NCBI GenBank assembly: GCA_016867715.1
Contig: VGIW01000008.1
Coordinates: 1 to 59,474, forward strand
Origin: Candidatus Eisenbacteria bacterium
GTDB taxonomy: Bacteria; Orphanbacterota; Orphanbacteria; Orphanbacterales; Orphanbacteraceae
DNA: 59,474 bases
Reading direction: 5' to 3'
Shown here: positions 1 through 9,400 of the stretch, piece after piece
Layout: each line of letters starts with the position of its first letter
Numbering within the stretch: position 1 is the stretch's first letter
Translations under genes and position numbers: made by a program
The notes under the pieces: generated by a model
Seen by the model: the letters and a program-made list of their open reading frames with translations, nothing else
The model's database searches: none
Told to the model about the DNA's origin: nothing

Positions 1-94
1 CCGTACGGCGCACCTCGGCGAGGTGACGGTCACCGTCTGGCCGAAGCAGCTCAAGAAGATCTGCGCGAAGCGGAACATCCACGTTCTCGAATAG
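1..94 (+). CDS. C-terminal fragment of an unidentified protein
   Basis: The last 30 codons of a gene that begins before the window, ending at the TAG at 92-94. The fragment is basic (several Lys and Arg, two Cys-free beta-like stretches, ends HVLE). It is too short to assign to a family. A strong hairpin follows 27 bases after the stop, which supports this being a genuine gene end. Confidence 0.6.
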   Translation, partial: RTAHLGEVTVTVWPKQLKKICAKRNIHVLE

Positions 95-120
95 CGAAAG
101 ACTCCCGTAGCGTACCAAAG

Positions 121-157
121 AAACGCGCGCGCCTCCCGGCACGCGCGTTTCGCTTTT
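121..157 (+). terminator. intrinsic terminator of the leftmost gene
   Basis: Nine-base stem AAACGCGCG (121-129) pairs with CGCGCGTTT (142-150) across a 12-base loop and is followed by CGCTTTT. It lies between the end of the leftmost gene and the convergent M29 aminopeptidase gene, so it may serve both. Confidence 0.75.
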
Positions 158-179
158 GGAAGCCGCCCGGAGCTTCGGA

Positions 180-1289
180 TCAAACCTCAGCTAAGAACTT
201 CCCGTTCCTGAAGACGACCTTGCCGTCCGCATGGATCTCTCCGCCCTTCCGCATGTCCTTGATCATGTCCCAATGAAGGGTCGATTGGTTCATGCCTCCG
301 GATTCGGGGATCGAGCGCCCGACCGCCATGTGGATCGAGCCTCCGATCTTCTCGTCGAAGAGAATGCTCCGAGTGAAGCGCGTGATTCCGTAGTTCGTGC
401 CGACGGCCACTTCTCCGACGCGGCGCGCTCCTTCGTCCATGTCGAGGAGGCTCTTCAAGAGATCCTCCCCTTTCGCCGCCTCCGCTTTCACGACCTTCCC
501 CTTCCTGAAGGCGAGCCGGACATCGGTCACCTCGCGCCCCTGATAGATGGCGGGGTACGTGTAGCGGATCGTTCCTTCGACGGAGTCCTCGACCGGACCG
601 GTGAAGATCTCGCCGTCGGGAAGGTTGTGGTGGCCGTCACAATTGATCCACTTGCGTCCTTTCACGGACATGCGGATGTCCGTGTCCTCGCCGACGATCC
701 GAAGATCGCGGATATGGTTGAATCTGCGGACCAGCGCCGCTTGCCGCGCGGAGATCTTCTTCCACTCGGCGATCGGGTCCTTGCGGTCGACGAAGAGCGC
801 GCGATAGACGAAGTCCTCGTACTCCGAGAGCGCCATGTCCGCTTCCTGAGCCTCGGCTTCGACCGGGAACGGCGCGATCATGAAGGTCCATTCCTTCTTC
901 GCCATTCGGGAGAAATAGGTCTCCACGATTCGGCGACGCGCTCTTTGCGCGCGAGCGACCTTCTTCGGGTCAACGCCGCTGTTCCTTCTCGTGTTGCTCT
1001 TCGCCCACACGAGAATCCTCGCGCGCGTCATTTCCGCCTCGTGAAGCTCGGAAGGAGAGGTTTGATCGAGCTGGTGCGGGGCCGCCTCCCGAAAAAAGAT
1101 CTCCTCGGCCCAACCGGGTTGGATTCGCAGGATCGGATGACCGCCCGCCGAGAGAGTCTCCCGATAGAGCTCCTCCGCGAGAGGTTCCCCGACCGGCTCG
1201 TACGCGATCACGATCGCGTCTCCCTTCTTCACGCCGATCGAGTAGCGGCAGATGAGGCGGGCGAGGCGCTCCACGCGCGGGTCTTTCAT
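180..1289 (-). CDS. M29-family aminopeptidase (AmpS/aminopeptidase T-like)
   Basis: 369 residues, the usual size for metallopeptidase family M29. These cytoplasmic dimetal exopeptidases remove N-terminal residues from peptides. The C-terminal half keeps the family's spaced metal-ligand segments: a Glu in NLPDGEIF, a Glu in VGEVAVGTN, His in GGSIHMAVG, and His/Asp in the STLHWDMI segment. The ATG is preceded by AAGGAG at good spacing. The gene is convergent with the leftmost fragment and downstream of pckA on the same strand, but the hairpin behind pckA suggests separate transcription. Family assignment is firm; the substrate range cannot be read from sequence. Confidence 0.93.
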   Translation of the reverse strand: MKDPRVERLARLICRYSIGVKKGDAIVIAYEPVGEPLAEELYRETLSAGGHPILRIQPGWAEEIFFREAAPHQLDQTSPSELHEAEMTRARILVWAKSNTRRNSGVDPKKVARAQRARRRIVETYFSRMAKKEWTFMIAPFPVEAEAQEADMALSEYEDFVYRALFVDRKDPIAEWKKISARQAALVRRFNHIRDLRIVGEDTDIRMSVKGRKWINCDGHHNLPDGEIFTGPVEDSVEGTIRYTYPAIYQGREVTDVRLAFRKGKVVKAEAAKGEDLLKSLLDMDEGARRVGEVAVGTNYGITRFTRSILFDEKIGGSIHMAVGRSIPESGGMNQSTLHWDMIKDMRKGGEIHADGKVVFRNGKFLAEV

Positions 1290-1444
1290 TTCCTTCGTCT
1301 CCTTTCGTCGTACGCCCCCGGCTCCGGTCGCTCGGGGGCCGGCGGTTCCTCATCGGAGGGGAACAAGGCCGAGGTTGCGCGAGCCGGGACGGCTCCCGCG
1401 AAGAGAAAGCGCGCGCGGCCGGCCGCGAAGAGCGAATGCGAGAG

Positions 1445-1468
1445 AGCCCCGGAAAGAACTCCGGGGCT
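1445..1468 (-). terminator. terminator downstream of pckA
   Basis: Perfect 8-bp stem AGCCCCGG / CCGGGGCT with an 8-base loop, 31 bases beyond the pckA stop. There is no clear U-tract on the pckA strand, so the terminator role is inferred from position. The rest of the 1290-1498 gap shows no gene. Confidence 0.5.
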
Positions 1469-1498
1469 CCCATCGCTCTCTCCTCTCGAATCGACCCT

Positions 1499-3142
1499 CT
1501 ACTTCCCCGGGCACTGGGAAACGACGCGAGGGTCGATCCCCTTGTTGCCGTACGCCTTGTCGAAGGCCGCGCTGAACTCCTGGGCGAGCTTCCGCGCGCG
1601 CGCGTCGTAGGCGTCCTTGTCCTTCCATGTGTTCTTCGCGATGAGCAGCTCCTTCGGAACGCCGGGGACCTCCACCGGTACTTCGATGTGGAAAAGCGGA
1701 TCGCGTTCGCAGGAAACCTTCGCGAGCTTCCCGGAAAGGGCCGCGTCGACCAGCGCTCGGGTCAGCTTGATGTCCATGCGGGAGCCGACGCCGTACGGAC
1801 CGCCGCTCCACCCGGTATTGACCAAGTAGACCTGCGTGCCGTGGCGCGCGAGCCTCTCTCCCAGAAGGCGCGCGTAGACATCCGGGTTGCGCGGCATGAA
1901 GGGAGCCCCGAAGAAGCGGGAGAAGGTCGAGACCGGATCCTTCACCCCCGTCTCCGTCCCCGCGAGCTTGCTCGTGTATCCCATGAGGAACCAGAGCATC
2001 GCTTGGTCCTGGTCGAGTTTCGCGACCGGCGGCAGCACGCCGTTCGCGTCGGCCGCGAGAAAGAGAATCGTCTTCGGATGTCCGCTCACCGGGTTCTTCT
2101 TGTAGTTCGTGAGGAAGGTCCGCGGGTAGGAGACCCGGGAATTCGGCGTCAGCCGCTCATCGTCGACGTCGAAGACCCCGCCCGGGTACATCATGCAATT
2201 CTCGATCAGCGCTCCGTGCTTGAGCGGGTTCGCCTTGTGGAAAGTAGCCTTCCAGATCTCGGGCTCCTTCTCCTCGCGGAGGTTGATCAGCTTCGCGTAG
2301 CAGCCGTTCTCGAAGTTCGCGATTCCGCTGTCGCACCAACCGTGCTCGTCGTCGCCGAGAAGCGCGCGCCTCGGGTCCGCCGAGAGGGTCGTCTTCCCCG
2401 TGCCGGACAGACCGAGAAGGAGCGCCGAGTTCCCCTTCTTGTCTTCGTTCGCCGAACAATGCAAGGGAAGAACTTCGATACCCGGAAGCAGATAGTTCAT
2501 CACGGTGAAGATGAGCTTCTTGCAGCTTCCGCCGTACGCCGATCCGTAGACGAGCCCCACCCTCTTCTCGAAATCCATCGCGACGATCAGGTCCGAGGTC
2601 TTGCCGTCCGGGAGCTTGCGGAGCCGGCCCTCGTACTTCTTCGTCTGGATCTTGTCGTACGGAAGCACGAAGAGGAGGAACGGCGTCTTGGCGAACGGGC
2701 TCGAGCTCATCTCTTTGTGGAGGGGAAGGAACATGTTGTCCGTGAAGAGCACCGTGGATGCGAAATACGAAACGGTGCGGATGGGAAGCGCGTAGGAAGG
2801 ATCCGCGCCGACCACGCGGTCGGTGATGTAGATCTGTTTCTTCGCCGCCAGGACCTTGAGACCGTCCTTCCAGAGCATGTCGAAGGTTTCCGGATCGAGG
2901 GGAATGCAGTTCGGAGAATCCCAGTCGATATCCGCCTCGATGCCCGGCCGCCTCACGATCACCGTGTCCTTCGGCGCGCGCCCCGTCGACTCGGGCGGAG
3001 TCCACGTCGCTAGGGCGCCGTTGGCGGAGACGAGAGCCTCTTTGTTGTCGATGACATGCTGGATGATCTCGCTTCGCTTGAGGTTGCGGCGCACCTTCCT
3101 GTGCTTCGCGATTACCTGATTGAGCGTCTTCGCATGATCCAT
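1499..3142 (-). CDS. pckA: phosphoenolpyruvate carboxykinase (ATP)
   Basis: 547 residues, close to the roughly 540 of the ATP-dependent family. It catalyses oxaloacetate + ATP to PEP + CO2 + ADP, or the reverse anaplerotic direction in some anaerobes. Visible motifs are the phosphate-binding GLSGTGKTTLSADP loop, the LLGDDEHGW metal-binding segment and the substrate-site region around RTVSYFASTVLF. These are diagnostic of the ATP enzyme rather than the GTP enzyme. GAGGAG precedes the ATG. A good promoter lies about 100 bases upstream (see 3236-3264). Its divergent neighbour is the kor operon, so the two units together handle the 2-oxoglutarate/oxaloacetate part of central carbon flow. Confidence 0.97.
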   Translation of the reverse strand: MDHAKTLNQVIAKHRKVRRNLKRSEIIQHVIDNKEALVSANGALATWTPPESTGRAPKDTVIVRRPGIEADIDWDSPNCIPLDPETFDMLWKDGLKVLAAKKQIYITDRVVGADPSYALPIRTVSYFASTVLFTDNMFLPLHKEMSSSPFAKTPFLLFVLPYDKIQTKKYEGRLRKLPDGKTSDLIVAMDFEKRVGLVYGSAYGGSCKKLIFTVMNYLLPGIEVLPLHCSANEDKKGNSALLLGLSGTGKTTLSADPRRALLGDDEHGWCDSGIANFENGCYAKLINLREEKEPEIWKATFHKANPLKHGALIENCMMYPGGVFDVDDERLTPNSRVSYPRTFLTNYKKNPVSGHPKTILFLAADANGVLPPVAKLDQDQAMLWFLMGYTSKLAGTETGVKDPVSTFSRFFGAPFMPRNPDVYARLLGERLARHGTQVYLVNTGWSGGPYGVGSRMDIKLTRALVDAALSGKLAKVSCERDPLFHIEVPVEVPGVPKELLIAKNTWKDKDAYDARARKLAQEFSAAFDKAYGNKGIDPRVVSQCPGK

Positions 3143-3235
3143 AATCCGAGTCTCCTCTCCCGTCGTCGATGCCTCACGCCCGTGCGGATGAGCCGGTGAA
3201 CGGTTTGTGCCCGCCTCGATCGAATCGGAGACATT

Positions 3236-3264
3236 ATTCTAGAAGAGCGGGGCCCCGATGGCAA
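3236..3264 (-). promoter_or_regulatory. candidate sigma70-type promoter of pckA
   Basis: Read on the minus strand: TTGCCA (3264-3259), 17-base spacer, TAGAAT (3241-3236). The spacing is ideal and both hexamers match consensus at 4-5 of 6 positions. The predicted start lies near 3229, giving a leader of about 85 bases to the pckA ATG. Confidence 0.6.
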
Positions 3265-3522
3265 CGAAACCGAAAGGAGGTCCGCCCGGCCCCGAGGCCC
3301 TGAGACTCCCGCCCGCCGCGGGGGCGCTAACCGGTTGTGCTATCATTCATTAGGAGGTACGATCCGCACGGATTCGAAGGGGGCGGGGTAGGACGCGGCG
3401 GTGCCTCTCGGCTCCTCTTGCGTTCCGCCGCGTTCTGTGACATTGCTTTCACGTTCCGCGCGATTCTCCCCGCCGCTTCGTGTATGATTGAGCGACGGCG
3501 AGGTTGGGCGCAGCAAGGAGTG
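3265..3522. other. non-coding stretch between pckA and the kor operon
   Basis: No convincing gene. It contains an isolated AGGAGG at 3352-3357 with no usable start codon behind it, and a TATGAT at 3483-3488 that could be the -10 element of the kor operon, although no good -35 sits 16-18 bases upstream. Confidence 0.4.
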
Positions 3523-3745
3523 ATGATGGAAGAAGTCCGCCGAGCCCGATGCCCCCAAGAAAACTCCCGCAACGATCGCGATCCGGGAAGAGTGGTGCAA
3601 AGGGTGCGAGTTCTGCGTGAAGTACTGCCCTCGGGATGTGCTCGAGATGAACGGCGTTCTCGCCGTCGCGATTCATCCCGAGCAGTGCACGCGCTGCCAG
3701 ATCTGCGTATGGGTGTGTCCGGATTTCGCGATCAAGGTGACCTAG
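3523..3745 (+). CDS. korD: 2x[4Fe-4S] ferredoxin subunit of 2-oxoacid:ferredoxin oxidoreductase, frameshifted near its start
   Basis: The frame ending at TAG 3743-3745 encodes two complete CxxCxxCxxxCP clusters (WCKGCEFCVKYCP and CTRCQICVWVCP), the delta/ferredoxin subunit of KOR-type complexes that carries electrons to the soluble ferredoxin pool. That frame has no ATG, GTG or TTG between the in-frame stops at 3521-3526 and the first cluster. A good ribosome site (AAGGAG, 3515-3520) and tandem ATGs (3523, 3526) exist, but one frame off. Dropping a single base at about 3528-3529 would join them as Met-Met-Lys-Lys-Ser followed by the ferredoxin. So either one extra G is present (mutation or assembly error) or a +1 shift is used. 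korA starts 8 bases downstream. Confidence 0.8.
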
Positions 3746-3753
3746 GGGAGAAC

Positions 3754-4923
3754 ATGACAATCGTGTCGAAAGCGAATGCTGGACCCGCCAAGAGCGCGGT
3801 CCGAGTGATGACCGGTAACGAGGCGTGCGCCGAGGCGGCGATCGCGGCCGGCTGTCTGTTCTTCGGCGGCTACCCGATCACGCCTTCCTCAGAGATCGCC
3901 GAAGTCCTCTCGAAACTGCTCCCGCGCGTCGGCGGGAAGTTCATCCAGATGGAAGACGAAATCGGCGCGATGGGCGCCGTGATTGGAGCGTCGCTCGCGG
4001 GCGCCAAGGCGCTGACGGCGACCAGCGGACCCGGGTTCTCGCTCAAGCAGGAGAACATCGGCTACGCCTGCATGGCCGAGGTCCCATGCGTGATCGTGAA
4101 CGTCATGCGCGGAGGACCGAGCACGGGACTCCCCACGCTTCCGGCGCAATCGGACGTGATGCAGGCCCGCTGGGGAACGCATGGAGATCACCCGATCATC
4201 GCGCTCTGTCCCCGGGGCGTACGCGAGACGTACGATTTCACCGTTCGCTCGTTCAACCTCGCGGAGACGTACCGCACGCCGGTGATCCTCCTCCTCGACG
4301 AAATCATCGGCCACGTCAACGAGAAGGTGACTCTCCCCGATCGAATCCGCGTGGTGGAGCGCGTGAAGCCCGGGGCCGACGTGACGGAGTACTTGCCGTA
4401 TCCGGACACCGATACGGACGTACCGCCGATGGCGAGCTTCGGAGAGGGGCATCGTTTCCACGTGACGGGTCTCGTGCACGACGAAACCGGTTTTCCGACG
4501 AACAACCCGGAGAAGATCGAGCACATGCTCCGGCGCCTGAACCGGAAGATCGACCGTCATGCGGACCGGATCATCCAAGTGGAAGAAGATGCGAACGAGA
4601 ACGCGCGGATCGGCGTCGTCGCTTACGGCTCGACGGCTCGCTCCGCTTCCTACGCGGTCCGCCTCGCTCGCGAGGAGGGCATTCCCGTCTCCATCCTCTC
4701 GCTCCTCACGATCTGGCCGTTCCCGGAGAAGCCGATCCGCGAGATGGCGAACCGCGTTTCGGACATCGTGGTTCCCGAGATGAACCTCGGCCAGCTCGCC
4801 CATGAAGTGGAATGGGCGGCCTGCGGGAAAGCCCGTGTTCACAGAGTCAACCGCATCGACGGAGAACCGATCCATCCGCAGCACGTTCTTGACGCGATCC
4901 GCGCGGCAGCGAGGGGAAAGTGA
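3754..4923 (+). CDS. korA: 2-oxoacid (2-oxoglutarate-type):ferredoxin oxidoreductase, alpha subunit
   Basis: 389 residues. The subunit forms the pyrimidine-binding and transketolase-C-like part of the enzyme that oxidises 2-oxoglutarate and CoA to succinyl-CoA, reducing ferredoxin. Near the N-terminus it has the family signature GGYPITPSSEIAE and the MEDEIGAMGAVIGAS segment, with a C-terminal transketolase-like part (IGVVAYGSTARS). The ATG at 3754 is chosen because GGGGAG lies just upstream and the open frame further upstream overlaps the ferredoxin gene. It overlaps korB by 4 bases (GTGA). KorA-type sequence favours 2-oxoglutarate, but related enzymes use other 2-oxoacids. Confidence 0.94.
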   Translation: MTIVSKANAGPAKSAVRVMTGNEACAEAAIAAGCLFFGGYPITPSSEIAEVLSKLLPRVGGKFIQMEDEIGAMGAVIGASLAGAKALTATSGPGFSLKQENIGYACMAEVPCVIVNVMRGGPSTGLPTLPAQSDVMQARWGTHGDHPIIALCPRGVRETYDFTVRSFNLAETYRTPVILLLDEIIGHVNEKVTLPDRIRVVERVKPGADVTEYLPYPDTDTDVPPMASFGEGHRFHVTGLVHDETGFPTNNPEKIEHMLRRLNRKIDRHADRIIQVEEDANENARIGVVAYGSTARSASYAVRLAREEGIPVSILSLLTIWPFPEKPIREMANRVSDIVVPEMNLGQLAHEVEWAACGKARVHRVNRIDGEPIHPQHVLDAIRAAARGK

Positions 4924-5804
4924 TCGACTTCGAAAAATACCTGCGCATCAAGAAGTTCCCGCTGATCTGGTGCACCGGGTGCGGGAACGGAATCGTTCTC
5001 AAGGGAATGCTCGGCGCGATCGACCGGATCGGCCTCGACAAGAACAAGATCACGGTCGTCTCGGGCATCGGCTGCTCGAGCCGAGCGACCGGGTATGTCG
5101 ACTTCAACACGCTGCACACCACGCACGGCCGCGCGATCGCGTTCGCCACCGGGGTCAAGTTCGCGAACCCGGAGCTCACGGTGCTCGTCGTCACAGGCGA
5201 CGGCGACGCGACCGCAATCGGCGGGAATCACTTCATCCACGCTGCGCGGCGCAACATCGACATCACGGTGATTCTCTACAACAACTGGATCTACGGAATG
5301 ACCGGAGGACAGGTCTCGCCCACGACCCCGCACGGCATGCGGGCGACGACTGCCCCGTTCGGCAACCCGGAGGGCTCGTTCGACATCTCCCGCCTGGCGA
5401 TCGCCGCCGGCGCCTCGTTCGTCGCACGCGGCTCGGTGACGAGTCCCGTCAAGCTGAGCCAGTACATCGAAAAGGGGATCCGGAAGAAGGGATTCGCGCT
5501 GATCGAGGCGTTCACTCCGTGCCCCACAGCGTTCGGCCGGCAGAACAAGATGGGGAAGGCGATCGACAATCTTGAATGGATCGAGGAAAGAACGGTCGAC
5601 GTGAAGAAGGCGGCTGCGCTCAGCCCGGAAGAACTCGAGGACAAGCTGGTAACAGGCATTCTCGTCGACGTGGAAAAAGCGGAATACACGGAGCTCTACG
5701 ACAAGTTGGTCGAAAACGTGCGGGACAAACCAGTCGACCTGCACGTTCCCGAGCGTGAAGTCGTGCTCGCGAGCATCGCCGTCGCGGGAGGAGAGGAACT
5801 ATGA
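4920..5804 (+). CDS. korB: 2-oxoacid:ferredoxin oxidoreductase, beta (TPP-binding) subunit
   Basis: 294 residues, GTG start overlapping the korA stop. It binds thiamine pyrophosphate and a [4Fe-4S] cluster. Visible signatures: WCTGCGNG near residue 20, GIGCSSRATGYVDF, and the TPP/Mg motif VVTGDGDATAIGGNHF with the downstream NNWIYGMTGGQVSPTTPHG segment. Cysteines at WCTGC, GIGC and later FTPCP fit the cluster-binding pattern. Translationally coupled on both sides (4-base overlaps with korA and korC), so expected to be made in equal amounts with its partners. Confidence 0.95.
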   Translation: MIDFEKYLRIKKFPLIWCTGCGNGIVLKGMLGAIDRIGLDKNKITVVSGIGCSSRATGYVDFNTLHTTHGRAIAFATGVKFANPELTVLVVTGDGDATAIGGNHFIHAARRNIDITVILYNNWIYGMTGGQVSPTTPHGMRATTAPFGNPEGSFDISRLAIAAGASFVARGSVTSPVKLSQYIEKGIRKKGFALIEAFTPCPTAFGRQNKMGKAIDNLEWIEERTVDVKKAAALSPEELEDKLVTGILVDVEKAEYTELYDKLVENVRDKPVDLHVPEREVVLASIAVAGGEEL

Positions 5805-6376
5805 GCTTTCGCTGCGAGATGCGTCTGAGCGGCGAGGGGGGCCAAGGTCTCGTGCTCGCTGGGAAGATCCTCGCGGAGGCTGCCGCGATCTACCAGGGTA
5901 TCAACGCCACCCAGAGCCAGTCGTACGGTCCCGAGGCGCGCGGCGGGGCCAGCCGCTCCGAGATCATCCTGTCCGACGAGGACATCGACTACCCGAAAGC
6001 GGTACGGCTCGATCTTCTGCTCGCTCTCACGCAAGAGGCGTGCGACCGATACGTCGTGGACCTCAAACCGTCCGGCGTCCTTCTCGTCGATTCGGACGCG
6101 GTGAAGAAGGTGCCCGAAGGTCCGTTCAGGACGTACCGCGCGCCCGTCATCCGGGGGGCGCGGGAGACGATCGGGCGCGAAATAGTCGCGAACATCGTCG
6201 CGCTCGGCATCATCACGCGCATCGCCGACGTGATCGATGAAGAATCGGTTCGAGAGGCGATCCTCACGCGAGTGCCGAAGGGGACGGAGGAGATCAACCT
6301 GAAGGCGTTCGAGCTGGGGCTTTCCATGGCCGACCGGCTCATCGCCGAGGAAGCCGGAAAGCCCGGCGCGAACTAG
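5801..6376 (+). CDS. korC: 2-oxoacid:ferredoxin oxidoreductase, gamma subunit
   Basis: 191 residues, the typical length of the gamma subunit. It has the characteristic GEGGQGLVLAGKILAEA segment at the N-terminus and QSQSYGPEARGGASRSEI, which contacts CoA in related enzymes. Last gene of the korDABC unit, with an ATGA overlap with korB. The delta-alpha-beta-gamma order is common for KOR. No terminator is obvious between its stop and the next gene 103 bases on. Confidence 0.94.
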   Translation: MSFRCEMRLSGEGGQGLVLAGKILAEAAAIYQGINATQSQSYGPEARGGASRSEIILSDEDIDYPKAVRLDLLLALTQEACDRYVVDLKPSGVLLVDSDAVKKVPEGPFRTYRAPVIRGARETIGREIVANIVALGIITRIADVIDEESVREAILTRVPKGTEEINLKAFELGLSMADRLIAEEAGKPGAN

Positions 6377-6479
6377 CCGCCCGGAACGCGCGCTCTCCCT
6401 CCCAGACGACGCGGAGAGTGCGGCACACGCGCGGCTCACCCCAACACGCGGGCGTATCCCGCAGCCCGGACAAGCGGAT

Positions 6480-9400
6480 ATGCTGCGCTACTTCCGGCGG
6501 CTCGAGGAACGGTCCCAAGAGCTTGGGAACCACCGTCGCAAGCACGTCCACGCCGTCGACAAGCACGGCAGGCTTCTCATCGACCGTTTGGAGGAATCGG
6601 GCCTCTTCGATCGCGTTCACCTTCGCCAGCTCGCGCAGGATCCCATCGCCGAAATGGACGCGGTTCTCGAGGCGGGCCGCGACGCCGAGGAGAAGCTCGT
6701 CCTCCTCGGAACCTACTACTCGATTCAGTTTCTCCAGATGAACATCCGCTCGATCGACCTCCTGCGATTGGACGCGAGCGGGTCCGATGACCGCACAGGC
6801 GTTTGCCGCGACTTCATCCGCGGGGTCGGAGACGACTTCCTCAAGCTGATCAGCGGATACATGACGCGCGTTCTCGACCTCTCGTTCGGAGACGAGCCCC
6901 GCCCCGAGTTCATCGTTTGTTCGGTAGGAACGCGCATGCACCAGGACGATGTCGATCTGGGCATCATCGATGACGGAAGCAGGGCGCGCGTCAACCTGAA
7001 CCGCGCGATCGCGAGGACGGCCCGGGAGATGATGCGCTACGCGAGCGTGCCCGATTTCTATCTCTCCGAGCACGTCGGGGTAGAGAACTACACGGCCTCG
7101 ATCGACGAGTACCGCCGGCGCCTCGATAAGAAGATACTCGACTTCGTGAGCGTGACGGAGATCCTCTCCGTCTACCCGCTCGTCGGCAGCCAGGAGCTGT
7201 TCAACCGCTTCCGGAGACGGATCATCGGCCGGTACTACTACCGGCCTCGCGGCGAGAACCGAGAGCACGAGGGGTATCTCCGCGGGCTGCTGGGGGAGAT
7301 CGAATCGCTCTTACTCTGGCCGCACGAGCCCGAGCGGATTCACCCCAAGGAAGACCTCCTCCGCTTGGTCGGGGCGATCGTGAGCGCCTACCGATGCGTC
7401 TATCGGATCGAGGAGTCGGATCGATGGGAGGCGATGCGGCTTCTCGGGAAGAAGGTGCGCCGCCATCGGGAGGATCTTGCCGAGCTCGAAAAGAACTACA
7501 CCCACGTCGAGACCTTTCGCCATCTCTACCAGCTGTTCTCCGCGCAGGAGGAGGAGATCGATCTTACCAATCCGGTCGAGCAGAACACCCTCCAGCAGGT
7601 CGCTCTCACGATGGGATACGAAGACGTTGGGGTCATCCGCGCGCGCGAGCAGCTTCTCGTTCGGTATTTCCAGCATGTTCGGCGCGGCCGCCAGACCGTT
7701 CGATCGCTCGTGCCGCTCTTGTCCGAGCACATCCGGAAGACCTCCGTCTTTTCCACATGGATGCGACCGGACGCCCAGGATGAGGGGGCGGTTCCCAAGA
7801 GGAATCTTCCCGTCGGCTTTCTTCGCCACGTGCGCTACTTCCAGGGCATCAAGTATTGGAACGATCTCCTCGAGGCGCTTGAGAATGAACGAGGCGACCT
7901 GCTCGATCGGTTCCTTACCGACATGTTCGCTCTCGATGAGTCCCATCGCACGCAAGTCCTGAAGTACTACGCCTCCTGGGGATACGAGACGTTCTATACG
8001 CTCGAGCGCCTGCTGGTCGTGTTCGGACGAAATACGCGAAAGCGAGGCGCTCGCGAGGTGTTCGAGGGCTTGAACCGGGCCTTTCTGGACACAATCCAGG
8101 GAACGCCGGACGATATTCGGCGCCTCGCGACCGTCTTCGTTCATTACCCCTTCATGACCTACCGCTATCTGACCCTCATGGACGACCGTTCCCTGGCGGA
8201 GTTTCACTCCAAGCTCGGAGGGGAAGTCTGGGACGCGCAGGCGGGGCGTTGGCGAGATTGGCTCGTGCGTCTCTGCGAGATCCTCCGCCGATCGAGCCGG
8301 TTCTTCCGGAGATCGATCGACCGCGTGTGCGAGAATCATCCTGAGTATCTTCTCTACTTCGGCGACCTCAAGAAGCTCGACCGGATCACGAAGGGGATTC
8401 TCGCGGATCTTCTCCGCCTGCCTTCCCACGACCAGCAGAAGAAGGAACTCGGCGCCTACTACGACCTGCAGTTCCTTCGGATCGGTCTCGCCACGCTTCA
8501 AGGAATGCCTCTCTCCCAGCTTGACGCGGAATTCACCGAGTTCGCCGACTACTTCCTCGAAATCCTCTTCGATATTTGCAAGGCGGAAGTGGACGCCGAA
8601 CAGGGGCGGCGTCTTCACACACACGATTTGCTCGCTCTCTTCGTCGCCGGGGGTCATGCGCGCGAGCGGGCACACCAAGACGACTACGATCTCATTGTCC
8701 TCCTTAACTCCGATTCGGAAGACGTCCATGAGTACACGAACCAGATCATCACGCGTCTCAACCGGGAGATCAGCCGGAGAGGCATCATGCCGCAATACCA
8801 CCTGGCCGATCGATTCGGGAGTTTCGTGACGCGTTTCTCTGAACTCGAGAGCTTCCTGCGCGGCGAGGGGAAGACGTCTTACGTCGACATGTCCCAGCTT
8901 CTCGGCGCCCGCCAAATCGTCGGGAGCAGCCGCCTGGAAGCGGAATTCAACCGCCGGATCGTCGAAGGCTGCATCTACGAGAACAAAGACATCTACACGA
9001 TCTCGGTGATCGGTGAGATCGAGTCCCGGAGAAGCTTCATGGGCGAACAATGCGAGGGAACGGAGTTCGACATCAAGGAGTGCCGGGGCGGTCTCAGGGA
9101 CCTGGAAATGGGAATGCTCCTCTGGAAGGTGATGTACCGGATCCGGGAACCGATCGGAGGGCGCTTCTGGGACGTGCTCGCCGAGAAGTGCCCCGGACAG
9201 CGCTGGGAGTTCAAGGAGTTGAAGGAATCGTATCAGTTCCTGAATCGCCTTCGGGACGTCTACCGACTCTCGGTCGCCCCGGTCAACGTGCTGAACCCCG
9301 CCTTCATGGGGCGCCCGGCCGAGCTGCTCGGCTATCGTTCCTCCGACGGCCTCACCGCCGGCGAGAAGCTCCTCCGCGACCATGCGAAGCACTCCTCCCG

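Noticed and set aside
1436-3013. Long plus-strand open frame antisense to pckA
   Set aside because: Arg/Val/Asp-rich mirror of a highly conserved gene in GC-rich DNA; no ribosome site and no recognisable domain.
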